Below, one piece after another: positions 1-8,191 of a DNA stretch of 64,000 bases. Within the stretch, counting starts at the first letter, position 1. The number at the start of each line of letters is the position of its first letter. A program made the position numbers and the translations under genes. Source of the DNA: Opitutia bacterium (lineage in GTDB: Bacteria; Verrucomicrobiota; Verrucomicrobiia; Opitutales; Opitutaceae); NCBI GenBank assembly GCA_947474365.1, contig CANJIU010000032.1, forward strand, positions 1-64,000. Reading direction: 5' to 3'. The notes under the pieces were generated by a model. It saw only the letters and a program-made list of their open reading frames with translations. It searched no databases and was not told the DNA's origin.

Positions 1-15
1 AAAACCCGTCCCTCC

Positions 16-34
16 CGCCGTGCTCCGCACGGCG
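16..34. repeat. GC-rich hairpin downstream of the epimerase gene
   Basis: Eight-base perfect inverted repeat (16-23 CGCCGTGC, 27-34 GCACGGCG) with a three-base loop. It lies 3' of the minus-strand epimerase gene. No T-run follows on either strand, so it is not a textbook intrinsic terminator; it may be a transcript-stabilising stem or part of a larger 3' structure with the nested repeat at 38-125. Confidence 0.45.
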
Positions 35-37
35 CTC

Positions 38-125
38 AGCAGCCCGTCAGAGTTGGGCCTCCCGTCGCCGGAAAAATTTTGGAAAATCACCCCCAAGCCT
101 GATTTTCCAAGTCCGACGGGCTGCT
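38..125 (-). terminator. Nested inverted repeats at the 3' end of the epimerase operon, possible terminator
   Basis: Outer arms 38-48 (AGCAGCCCGTC) and 115-125 (GACGGGCTGCT) are perfectly complementary and the right arm covers the stop codon of the epimerase. Inner arms 79-89 (TTGGAAAATCA) and 100-110 (TGATTTTCCAA) form a second perfect 11-bp stem with a 10-base loop. The minus-strand transcript could fold into a two-tier hairpin here. Function as terminator is inference; there is no clean U-tract. Confidence 0.4.
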
Positions 126-1149
126 AGATTTTCTCCACGCCGATCCCGGGTCGGTCGGGCAGGGTGATTTTTCCGTCGACGATTGTCGCGCCGCGGAAGC
201 AATCGTTCTTGATCAGCACGGCGCCGTCGAGGTCGGCCCAGTCGACGAGTGGGGAGAGTTGCGCGGCGGCGGAGATGGCACAGGACGTTTCCGTCATGCA
301 GCCGAGCATCACCTTCAGGTCGAGGGCGCGGGCGAGGAGGATCATCTGGTGGGCTTCGCGCAGGCCGGTGCACTTCATCAGCTTGATGTTAACCCCGTCG
401 AAGGCGCCGTGGCATTTCTTCACGTCGGCCAGGCGCTGGACGTTCTCATCGGCGATGAGCGGCAAGGCGCTCCGGCTGCGCAGCCACGCAGTGTCGTCGA
501 TCTGTTCCTTCGGCATCGGCTGCTCGATGAAGACGACATTGCGCGCCGCCAGCCACTCGATGAGGCGCACCGCTTCCTCGCGATTCTTCCAGCCCTGGTT
601 GGCGTCGACGGTAATCGGTTTGTCCGTCACTGCGCGGATGGTCTCGATCATCATCCGGTCGCTCTCGGCGCCGCGGCCGAGTTTCACCTTGATGATCTTG
701 TAGATGTCCGCCTCGCGGGTCTTTTGCCGCACCATGTCCGCCGTATCGATGCCGATGGTGTAGGAGGTGACGGGGGTCTTGGCGGGATTGAGCCCCCAGA
801 TGCGGTGCCACGGGGCGCCGAGTTTCTTTCCGATCCAGTCGTGCAGTGCGATGTCGATGGCAGCCTTGGCGGCGGTGTTGCCCGGTGCGAGGGCGTCGAG
901 GGCGGGAAGCAGTTCCTCGAGTTGAAACGGATCGGAAGCCTCCCGCAGGGTCGCGGTCGCCCGGTCGAAAAACGCCGCCGCCGTCTGCTGGCTCTCGCCC
1001 AGATAAGGCGGCATTGCGGCCTCACCGTAACCGACGACGCCCTCGTATTCGACCTCGACGAGCATCGCGGGCGTGGTCGTGCGCGTGCTCGTGGCGATGC
1101 CAAACGCGTGTTTCAGCTCAAGGGTGTAGGGTTGGTGGCGAAGATTCAT
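124..1149 (-). CDS. Dipeptide epimerase (L-Ala-D/L-Glu epimerase type, enolase superfamily)
   Basis: 341-residue protein of the muconate-lactonising subgroup of the enolase superfamily. Visible active-site signature: KVK at 154-156 (the two general acid/base lysines are K154 in strand 2 and K256), metal ligands D182 (VDANQ), E209 (FIEQP) and D234 (IADEN), and a DLD motif at 306-308 that in Ala-Glu epimerases (YcjG/YkfB) binds the ammonium group of the dipeptide. The probable role is epimerisation of L-Ala-D-Glu released from murein so that it can be digested; other dipeptide specificity is possible. The ATG at 1149 is chosen because homology begins at MNLRHQ; an upstream in-frame start at 1242 would add 31 residues without family similarity. 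It lies 97 bases downstream of a serine hydrolase on the same strand, a likely operon. Confidence 0.88.
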   Translation of the reverse strand: MNLRHQPYTLELKHAFGIATSTRTTTPAMLVEVEYEGVVGYGEAAMPPYLGESQQTAAAFFDRATATLREASDPFQLEELLPALDALAPGNTAAKAAIDIALHDWIGKKLGAPWHRIWGLNPAKTPVTSYTIGIDTADMVRQKTREADIYKIIKVKLGRGAESDRMMIETIRAVTDKPITVDANQGWKNREEAVRLIEWLAARNVVFIEQPMPKEQIDDTAWLRSRSALPLIADENVQRLADVKKCHGAFDGVNIKLMKCTGLREAHQMILLARALDLKVMLGCMTETSCAISAAAQLSPLVDWADLDGAVLIKNDCFRGATIVDGKITLPDRPGIGVEKI

Positions 1150-1246
1150 CCGGGTGGTTTCCAACACCGATTGCAGGGTTGGATTGCGATGCAATCCGGG
1201 ATTCCGACGCCCAGGCAATCGTCCGATCCCCCTTCCGTGCACTCCG

Positions 1247-2503
1247 CTACTTCGCCACCGTTTTCTTACCGATGATTTGATACACCCCGCGCTCGAAGGC
1301 GTCGTACAAGGCGAGCGCCCGCGGATCGGAAAAGGGCAGAAACTGCATCAGAATCACGCCGGCGACACCGGTCGCGGGATCGACCCAGAAGTAGGTGTTG
1401 TTGATCCCCCCCCAGCTCAGGCTGCCGGCGGCGCGTTTTCCGGCCACGTGGTCGCTCGTGATTTGAAAACTCAGCCCCCACTTGTCGCGCCCGTCGGCGA
1501 CAAATTGGAAATCCGCGCTCATCTCCGGCAGAGCGCTCTTGAGCGCGTGAACTCCGACGTCGCCGATTTGGTTCCGCCCCATGAGGGCAACTGTCTCGCG
1601 CGCGAGGACGCGCGCCCCGTCAAGCTCGCCGTTGTTAAGGATCATGCGCAGGAAGCGCAGGTAGTCACCGGCGGTGGAGTACAACCCGCCCCCGCCGTTG
1701 AAACTGGTCAGGATTTTGGGCGCGGTGCGCGGACGCTCCTCGAATGACCCGTCGGTGAGGCGGCGGTGGAGGTTGACGATGCGGCCGTGCTTGGGGGCGG
1801 GGACGTTGTAGCTCGTGTCCACCATCTGCAGGGGCCGGAAAATTCGGGCCTGAAAATAATCTTCAATGGTCTGCGACGACAACGTCTCCACCAGCCGCCC
1901 AACCCAGTCGATGCCCGTGCCGTAGAGCCAGTCGGTGCCCGGCTCAAAGAGTAAGGGCCCCGCCTCATAGTGCTCGCCGTCGCGCGGCTTGAAGTCGCGC
2001 AGTGTCGCGCTGGTAAACCCGTAGCCGAGGCCGGAGGTGTGGGTGAGAAGGTGCCGGACGGTGATCACCCGGGTGGCCGGCCTCACCTTGTAATCGCGCG
2101 TGGCGGCGTCGAATGATTCGAAAATCACCGGATGCGCGAGTTGCGGCAGATATTTTGCCGCCGGGTCGTCAAGGGAGACACGGCCGGCTTCGACCAGCTG
2201 CATCAGGGCGACCGCTGTCACAGCCTTCGTCATCGATGCGATGCGAAAAATCGCATCGGTGCCCAGCGCCCGTCCACCCGCAGTCTCGGCTCGGCCAAAG
2301 GCGCCCTGATAGACGACCCCGAGGCGATCACCCGCCATCGCCACGACGCCCGGGACGTCCTTCCGATCGACCGCAACCTGCAGGACTCCGCTGAGAGCCG
2401 TTTCAGTTTCATTCTCCACAGGGCGAGTCGGCTGGGCAGGGGCGATCATGGGCAGGCCGATCACGGCGAGGAGAAGAATGTGACGAGAGGTGGAAGTTTT
2501 CAT
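1247..2503 (-). CDS. Exported serine hydrolase, beta-lactamase class C / EstB family
   Basis: 418-residue protein with an N-terminal signal peptide (about residues 1-24, ending APAQ) and one PF00144-type domain. The Ser-x-x-Lys catalytic motif is S90-M-T-K93, the second-motif tyrosine is probably Y194 (WLYGTG), and a WGG motif (LSWGGINN) near the C-terminus replaces the KTG box, as in esterase-like members. Such proteins act on D-Ala-D-Ala-like peptides, beta-lactams or esters in the periplasm; the neighbour, a dipeptide epimerase, favours a cell-wall peptide role, but this is inference. The start at 2503 is chosen for the signal peptide; the frame stays open to 2704. A run of eight C at 1406-1413 lies in the region coding for the WGG motif. 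Confidence 0.85.
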   Translation of the reverse strand: MKTSTSRHILLLAVIGLPMIAPAQPTRPVENETETALSGVLQVAVDRKDVPGVVAMAGDRLGVVYQGAFGRAETAGGRALGTDAIFRIASMTKAVTAVALMQLVEAGRVSLDDPAAKYLPQLAHPVIFESFDAATRDYKVRPATRVITVRHLLTHTSGLGYGFTSATLRDFKPRDGEHYEAGPLLFEPGTDWLYGTGIDWVGRLVETLSSQTIEDYFQARIFRPLQMVDTSYNVPAPKHGRIVNLHRRLTDGSFEERPRTAPKILTSFNGGGGLYSTAGDYLRFLRMILNNGELDGARVLARETVALMGRNQIGDVGVHALKSALPEMSADFQFVADGRDKWGLSFQITSDHVAGKRAAGSLSWGGINNTYFWVDPATGVAGVILMQFLPFSDPRALALYDAFERGVYQIIGKKTVAK

Positions 2504-2709
2504 CGCAGGTTGCAACCGGGGTGTGCCGATTCCCGCCTGATCCCGGGCCGGGTGGGTGCCAGCAAACACACGGCAAACCACGGGCCAACCAAGAATATTG
2601 GTCGGGGAATCACGAGAAACGACCCGCCCGGCCAGACTAAGGCTTCCCTCAGGCCGGGCTAAGAACCATGCAATCTGCTGCATTATGGGTTTGAGGTGAT
2701 GCAAGGGAA
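2504..2709. promoter_or_regulatory. Divergent intergenic region between serine hydrolase and hybrid kinase
   Basis: About 200 bases separate the divergent starts at 2503 (minus) and 2710 (plus), so both promoters should lie here. I cannot identify convincing -35/-10 pairs. An AAGGGA Shine-Dalgarno-like sequence at 2703-2708 directly precedes the kinase ATG. The 22-bp-offset operator found elsewhere in the window is absent. Confidence 0.4.
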
Positions 2710-4533
2710 ATGACGAAACTGTCCGCGATGCTCCCCACCGCGACGCTCACTCTTTGTCTGGCCGCCGCCACCGGAGACACGAGCTGGGCCAGTTCCACCG
2801 CGCTTTTCCTCGGGTTCGTGGCCATCGGATTGCTCGTCTGGCAACTTTCGCGCACGCAGCAGCAATACGCCATGGAACTGGCGGAACAGTCGCGCCTGGT
2901 GGCGGAGGAACAGGAAAAAACCGCCCGCGCCCGGCAGGAAAAGGAGGCCATGTCTCGCGAAAGCCAGGCCAAGAGCGAAATGCTCGCCACCCTGAGCCGG
3001 GAAATTCGTTCCCATCTCAACGGCATCATCGGTTCGGCGGATCTGATGCTGGACAACACCCTCAAGCCGCAGCAGCGCGAGCATCTCACCACCCTGCGAT
3101 CGTCCGCCGAGTCCCTCCACCAGTCGCTCAACGACGTACTGGATTATTCCAGCATTGAAACCGGTCAGATCCGGATTGCCGTTTCGCCGTTCGATCTCCG
3201 CCAGCCACTCATCGAGGCGGTGGAAACGCTTTGTCCGCTCGCCGTGCTCAAGGAATTGGAACTCGTCATGATCATCGCGACCGACGTGCCGACGATTGTG
3301 GCGGGTGACGCCCCGCGCCTTCGCCAGATTCTGGTCAACTTGATGTCGAATTCGGTGAAATTCACCCCGAGCGGCCGCGTCGTGCTGCGAGTCGAATTAC
3401 ACCACCGCACTGGCGGTGGCGCGACCACCCCGCCCGCGACCTGGCTGCGCTTCAGCGTGAGCGACACCGGCGCCGCGATACCCCCGGAACTGCAGGCGAC
3501 AATTTTCGATCGTTCGGCGGAGGCAGACTATAATTCGCCGCGCCGCTTCGGTGGTTCCGGACTTGAGCTCGTCATCAGCAAGCGCCTGGTGGAATTAATG
3601 GGCGGTCAGATCGGGGCCAAGAGCCTGCCCGAGGGCGGCACGGAATTCTGGGTGCTCCTCGCCCTGCCGGCCGATCGGGCGCCGAGCCCACCCGCTCCCC
3701 GTTCGTCGGAGGATTTTCACGTCGTGGTCCTCGACGATCTCGCGGCCTCCCGGATCGCCGTTTCGTCGATGCTCACCCGGCTCGGAATCGATCAGGATGC
3801 CACCGACACCGTGCCTGACGCCGTCGGTCTGCTGCACGATGCGGTCGAGGCCAAGGCCCCGCTGCGCGTCCTGCTCGTCGACGAAACGGTCGCCCTGGAG
3901 CGCGGCGCTGAACTTGCCGCCGCCTTAAACGAGGACGCCGACATCCGCTCCACGCGCGTCGTGCTGATGTCCTGCGACCCCGAGCGCACCGACGTCACGG
4001 CGCTGAAGTTTCCCGTGGCCACCGTGGTGCGCAAACCGATCCTGCGGACCGAGGTCCTGCTCGATGCGATGCGCCCCACGCGCGAGTCCGCGATCGCCAA
4101 GGAAACAGGTTCCCGCACGCCGTTCGACGCCAGTGCCAGTGTCCGCCGCGGCCCCCATGTGCTCGTGGTCGACGACGACACCATCAGCCGCTCCGTCAGC
4201 TGCCAGCTGCTGGAACGGCTCGGTTGCGTCGTGGAGGCTGCGATGAGTGGCATCGAAGCCGTCGAGCGCGCCGCCAGTTCGAAGTTCGAATTGATTTTCA
4301 TGGACTGCCAGATGCCGGAGATGGACGGCTTTGAGGCGACGACCAAGATCCGCACTTCCGCCGGCAGCAAGGCGCCGCCGATCGTGGCGTTGACCGCCAA
4401 CATTTCCGGTTCGGATCGCGAGAAATGTTTTTCCGTCGGCATGTGCGACTTCGTCAGCAAGCCCGTCAACAAGATGGAACTGGCCCGCGTATTGAAGCGA
4501 TGGGCGTCAACCAAAGCGACCGGCGCCAAGTAG
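2710..4533 (+). CDS. Hybrid sensor histidine kinase with degenerate H-box and two receiver domains
   Basis: 607 residues: an N-terminal hydrophobic segment (about 31-46), a coiled coil (50-90), a HisKA-like region (91-150), an HATPase_c domain (200-318), a first receiver (about 336-455) and a second receiver (483-600). In the H-box the normal SHEIR reads S96-R-E-I-R100, so the phospho-accepting His is R97 (codon CGG), and the following TP reads S101-H102. The N-box is intact (N214), but the DxGxGI box reads DTGAAI and the GLGL lid reads GLEL. The first receiver keeps D391 and K442; the second is canonical with D532 and K584. The protein may act through another kinase's phosphoryl group or as an ATP-binding scaffold. 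No extracytoplasmic sensor domain is visible. Confidence 0.88.
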   Translation: MTKLSAMLPTATLTLCLAAATGDTSWASSTALFLGFVAIGLLVWQLSRTQQQYAMELAEQSRLVAEEQEKTARARQEKEAMSRESQAKSEMLATLSREIRSHLNGIIGSADLMLDNTLKPQQREHLTTLRSSAESLHQSLNDVLDYSSIETGQIRIAVSPFDLRQPLIEAVETLCPLAVLKELELVMIIATDVPTIVAGDAPRLRQILVNLMSNSVKFTPSGRVVLRVELHHRTGGGATTPPATWLRFSVSDTGAAIPPELQATIFDRSAEADYNSPRRFGGSGLELVISKRLVELMGGQIGAKSLPEGGTEFWVLLALPADRAPSPPAPRSSEDFHVVVLDDLAASRIAVSSMLTRLGIDQDATDTVPDAVGLLHDAVEAKAPLRVLLVDETVALERGAELAAALNEDADIRSTRVVLMSCDPERTDVTALKFPVATVVRKPILRTEVLLDAMRPTRESAIAKETGSRTPFDASASVRRGPHVLVVDDDTISRSVSCQLLERLGCVVEAAMSGIEAVERAASSKFELIFMDCQMPEMDGFEATTKIRTSAGSKAPPIVALTANISGSDREKCFSVGMCDFVSKPVNKMELARVLKRWASTKATGAK

Positions 4534-4880
4534 GCGCCTGATCCGAATGCAGCCGCAGCCACGGGCGGTCCGAGGGCATCCCACTTCTGGAAAACGCAGG
4601 AAAAGCCACCGGCTACACGTGTGAGCTCACTGGAGTGGTGCCGCCCTCGTCGCCGGAAGAACGCGACGGGCCGTCGCCCCCAATCTTCAGAGACTGAGTT
4701 CCGCCCATCTCGTCCGATCACCCGACGAATCCTTGCTTCTCGAAACGGGCGTGCTCTAGGTTTCATTCTCGTCCGAATCACCCGCCCCGCGATTCGTCGG
4801 TCCGACCGCCATCCCACAGGCACCGGCCTGCTTTCACCCCCCCCCCAACCCACGAACACGTCCGTTACCCTTCTGCCACG
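4534..4880. other. 347-base intergenic region with a C10 tract
   Basis: No supported gene. A run of ten C lies at 4837-4846, 34 bases before the receptor start codon, where slippage could alter a 5' UTR or promoter spacing. No strong hairpin or XylR-type operator was seen. A short frame through 4621-5022 is a shadow of the receptor and has no protein-like features. Confidence 0.6.
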
Positions 4881-7800
4881 ATGTCCATTCATCGGATCCC
4901 GGCCACACTCTGCACCCTCTTGCTCAGCCTCACCGTCGCCTTCGTCCAGGCTGCGGACGGAACGTCGCCCACCGGAACGGTCACCGGCCGGGTCCAGAAT
5001 GTCGGCACCGGCCAATACCTGAACAACGCCCGCGTTACGCTGCGCGGGAGCGATCGCACCGTCTTCTCAGATGAGTCCGGCACTTACCGCCTGACGGCGC
5101 TGCCGGCCGGGCCGGCGGTGCTGGACGTCTTCTATACCGGTTTGGATCCGCAGGAAGTCGCGGTCCAGGTCCTGCCCGGCGAGACGATCGAGCACCATGT
5201 CGACCTCACGAGCGTCGCGCGCTACGGCAAACCGAATGGCGCGGTGCGCCTCGCCGCCCTTGTGGTCAAGACGGGACGGGAAACCGACGACGACGCCATC
5301 GCGATCAACGAGCAGCGCTTTGCCGCCAACATCAAGAACGTCATCTCCGCCGGTGCGCTCGGCGACGTCACGGACGGCAACGTTGGCGAGTTCCTGAAGT
5401 TTCTCCCTGGCATCACCGCCGAATACGACGCCGAGTCGGGCGCGTCCGTGTCGTCGGTGGCCGTGCGGGGATTTCCCACCAGCATGGCCGTCGTATCCGG
5501 AGACGGGATGCAGATGGCCAACACCGGGAATCCGCAGGGCAGCTCCCGGGTCTTTCAGTTCACCCAGGTGTCGATCAACAACCTCTCGCGCCTGGAGGTG
5601 ACCAAGGTTCCGACGCCCTCGACCCCGGCGGACTCCATGGCAGGTTCGATCAACATGGTGAGCAAGAGCGCGTTTGAGCGGAAAAACGCGCAGTTGCGCT
5701 ACAGCCTCAGTCTCGCCGCCAACAATCCGTACCTCGACCTGCAGAAATCACCGCACACTCCGGACAAAAACGTCTACAAGGTGCGACCGAGTGCGTCCTT
5801 CGACTACACGCTGCCCGTCACAAAGAACTTCGGCCTTGTGGTGACCGGCCAGATCCAAAACCGGTACATGTGGCAGCAGCTCGCGGTGAAGCCCTACGCC
5901 GCGGCCGGCGCCGGCACCACGGCGTCGTTCGCGCGGCCGTTTCTCCAGCAGTTCCAGCTGCCGAGTTCCCCCCGCCTCAACGCCCGCAGCTCCGCCGGCC
6001 TGAAAGCCGACTGGCGCGTCACCCCGAGCGGCGTGCTCTCGTTCAGCGCCGAGGCCAGCCGCTTCGTGTCGGACCGGTCATCCACCGCCGCGCTGTTCGA
6101 CACCGGCACGAACGGCGCCTCGACCGTGGCGGGTGGCACGCCGCTCAGCTACGGCGAAAACTTTACGCGCGGCGCGACCGGCCGCGGCTCGGTGACGCTG
6201 ATGGGGCAGCACGCCTCGGTGCGACACCAGCTCGACACCCGGGCGACCAGCGTCCGTCATCGCTTCGATAACGGTGACTGGCGGATTGAAAGCGGCGTCG
6301 GCCTCTCCCGCTCCGAGGGCGGCTACCAGGACACCATTCACGGGCGTTTTCGTACGCTGGGCATCGCGATGAAGGTGCCGGTGCGGGTGACGTTGGCGGA
6401 CGTCAACGAGGACCGGCCGCAGACGTTGCAGATTTTCGACAACGCCAACCAGCCGGTCGATTTCTACAATCTGGAGAACTACCGGCTGAACACCGCGAAC
6501 TCCACCCCGCGCTACATTTGCGACGAAATGCTGACCGCCAAACTCGACGTCCGGAAGAGCCTCACATTTCTGCCCTTTCCCGCCGCGCTCCAGATCGGCG
6601 CCTCGGACCGGGTGCAGAGCCGCGACGTCCGGCGCGAGAGCATCAATTGGACCTACAACGGCCCCGACGGCAACGCCGCCACGATTGATTCGCCGGCGGT
6701 GTATGGGATGAAAACGTACATCAACCAGCCGGAGAGCTTCGGCTTCCGGAACATGCCCTGGGTCTCCGTCTACAAGGCGTGGGATGCCTTCCGGGCCAAT
6801 CCGATCCTGTGGTCCAAAACGCCGGCCCAGGTGGTCGCCGAAGAGCTGTTTCGGATCACCAACTCCGAGTGGCTGCAGGAGGGCGTGTCCGCGCTCTACC
6901 TGCAGACCGAGCTGGGGCTCTTCCATAACCGCCTGAAGATCCTGACGGGGGTGCGCTACGAAAAGACGCGCACCAAGGGCCAGGGTCTGGTCACCGATCC
7001 GAACGCGGTCTGGCTGCGCGATCCCGACGGCACCTACGCCCACACCGCGGCGGGGGCGCGCATTCGCCGGCCCGAGGCGGGCACGGTGGGATCGATGGCC
7101 GAGTTGCTGCTCACCCGCAAGGAACGCGGCTATCTCGCGAACCGGACCTACGACGGCACGTACCCCAGCGTGCATGTGACCTACAACGTCCGGGAAAACT
7201 TCCTCGCGCGCGTGGCCTTCGCCCAGACGTACGGCCGGCCCGACTTCACCAACATCGTGCCGAATTCAACCATCGACGAATTCGATCTGGAGGGCGTCGC
7301 CGTCGATCCCACCCAAATTCACGGACGGATCAACATTCGCAACACCGGCCTCAAACCCTGGTCGGCGGACAACTACGATCTTTCCCTCGAATACTACACC
7401 GACCAGGGCGGCCTGTTCAGCGCAGGCGTGTTCTACAAGGAGATCCGTGACTTCTTCGGCAGCACGGTCCGGGTCGCAACCCCTGCCAACCTGCAGGAAG
7501 TTGGACTTGGCCCGGAGTATGCCGGCTGGGAGTTGACAACCCAGTTCAACCTGTCCGGCCTGGCCCGCGTGCGCGGCGCCGAGTTCAATGTCCGGCACTC
7601 GCTCCGGCCGCTCGGGGGATGGGGCCGGTACTTCCAGGTGTTCGCCAACGCCACCAAGCTCGAACTCGCGGGCGACCAGTCGGCGAATTTCAGCGCCTTC
7701 ATCCGGGAAAGCGCCAATTGGGGCGTCACGTTCAGCCGCAATGCCCTCACGCTGCTCGCCAAATGGAATTACCGGGGACTGCAAAAGGGCGCCCCGGTCG

Positions 7801-8024
7801 CGGCCGTCAACGGCTACCAATACAGCGAGGCCCGCACCACCCTCGACGTGAATGCGGACTACCAGCTCCGAAAAAATCTCTCCCTCTACCTGAACGCCCA
7901 GAATGTGCTCAACATTCCCGAGGTCCTGCTGCGCTACGGCCCCAATACCCCGGGCTACGCCCGTCGGTATCAGATCACGACCTACGGCGTGCAGCTCACC
8001 CTGGGCGTCAAGGGCACGTTTTAG
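4881..8024 (+). CDS. TonB-dependent receptor with carboxypeptidase-regulatory-like domain (receptor 5)
   Basis: 1047-residue outer-membrane receptor. A signal peptide (1-24) is followed by a carboxypeptidase D regulatory-like beta-sandwich (about 33-115, TGTVTGRVQNV to HHVDLTS), a plug (about 130-260, with GDVTDGNVGEFLKF and the ADSMAGSINM motif of the carbohydrate-type TIGR01782-like family) and a long beta-barrel ending in an aromatic residue (GVKGTF). The C-terminal Phe and alternating amphipathic strands support outer-membrane insertion. It is a close paralogue of the receptor at 29002-32223 over the whole length but is not preceded by the XylR-type operator. A CoA-transferase gene follows after 167 bases. 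The substrate is not known; this subfamily usually imports oligosaccharides. Confidence 0.92.
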   Translation: MSIHRIPATLCTLLLSLTVAFVQAADGTSPTGTVTGRVQNVGTGQYLNNARVTLRGSDRTVFSDESGTYRLTALPAGPAVLDVFYTGLDPQEVAVQVLPGETIEHHVDLTSVARYGKPNGAVRLAALVVKTGRETDDDAIAINEQRFAANIKNVISAGALGDVTDGNVGEFLKFLPGITAEYDAESGASVSSVAVRGFPTSMAVVSGDGMQMANTGNPQGSSRVFQFTQVSINNLSRLEVTKVPTPSTPADSMAGSINMVSKSAFERKNAQLRYSLSLAANNPYLDLQKSPHTPDKNVYKVRPSASFDYTLPVTKNFGLVVTGQIQNRYMWQQLAVKPYAAAGAGTTASFARPFLQQFQLPSSPRLNARSSAGLKADWRVTPSGVLSFSAEASRFVSDRSSTAALFDTGTNGASTVAGGTPLSYGENFTRGATGRGSVTLMGQHASVRHQLDTRATSVRHRFDNGDWRIESGVGLSRSEGGYQDTIHGRFRTLGIAMKVPVRVTLADVNEDRPQTLQIFDNANQPVDFYNLENYRLNTANSTPRYICDEMLTAKLDVRKSLTFLPFPAALQIGASDRVQSRDVRRESINWTYNGPDGNAATIDSPAVYGMKTYINQPESFGFRNMPWVSVYKAWDAFRANPILWSKTPAQVVAEELFRITNSEWLQEGVSALYLQTELGLFHNRLKILTGVRYEKTRTKGQGLVTDPNAVWLRDPDGTYAHTAAGARIRRPEAGTVGSMAELLLTRKERGYLANRTYDGTYPSVHVTYNVRENFLARVAFAQTYGRPDFTNIVPNSTIDEFDLEGVAVDPTQIHGRINIRNTGLKPWSADNYDLSLEYYTDQGGLFSAGVFYKEIRDFFGSTVRVATPANLQEVGLGPEYAGWELTTQFNLSGLARVRGAEFNVRHSLRPLGGWGRYFQVFANATKLELAGDQSANFSAFIRESANWGVTFSRNALTLLAKWNYRGLQKGAPVAAVNGYQYSEARTTLDVNADYQLRKNLSLYLNAQNVLNIPEVLLRYGPNTPGYARRYQITTYGVQLTLGVKGTF

Positions 8025-8191
8025 CGCGGATATTTCGTCGCGGCTTGCGGATGAAATCCTCCTGAGGCGGACGAACGCGACTTGGGCGTCGCGCCCCCAG
8101 AAGGACCAACGGTGGGCATTCGGGGACCGGCCACGCGGACTTTGAGTTGACAATCCGGGCCTCCCTCGCGGCTCTGGGAGAACTCAAAAAC

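Noticed and set aside
626..634. CGTCACTGC, identical to the 3' half of the operator
   Set aside because: Lies inside the epimerase coding region and has no CCTGAGG half-site at the fixed 16-base distance.
1406..1413. Run of eight C inside the serine hydrolase gene as a possible frameshift
   Set aside because: The reading frame is intact on both sides and the WGG motif is continuous, so no frameshift is indicated.
8061..8067. CCTGAGG upstream of the CoA-transferase gene
   Set aside because: No GCAGTGACG at the required distance and no -10 in register; chance match.
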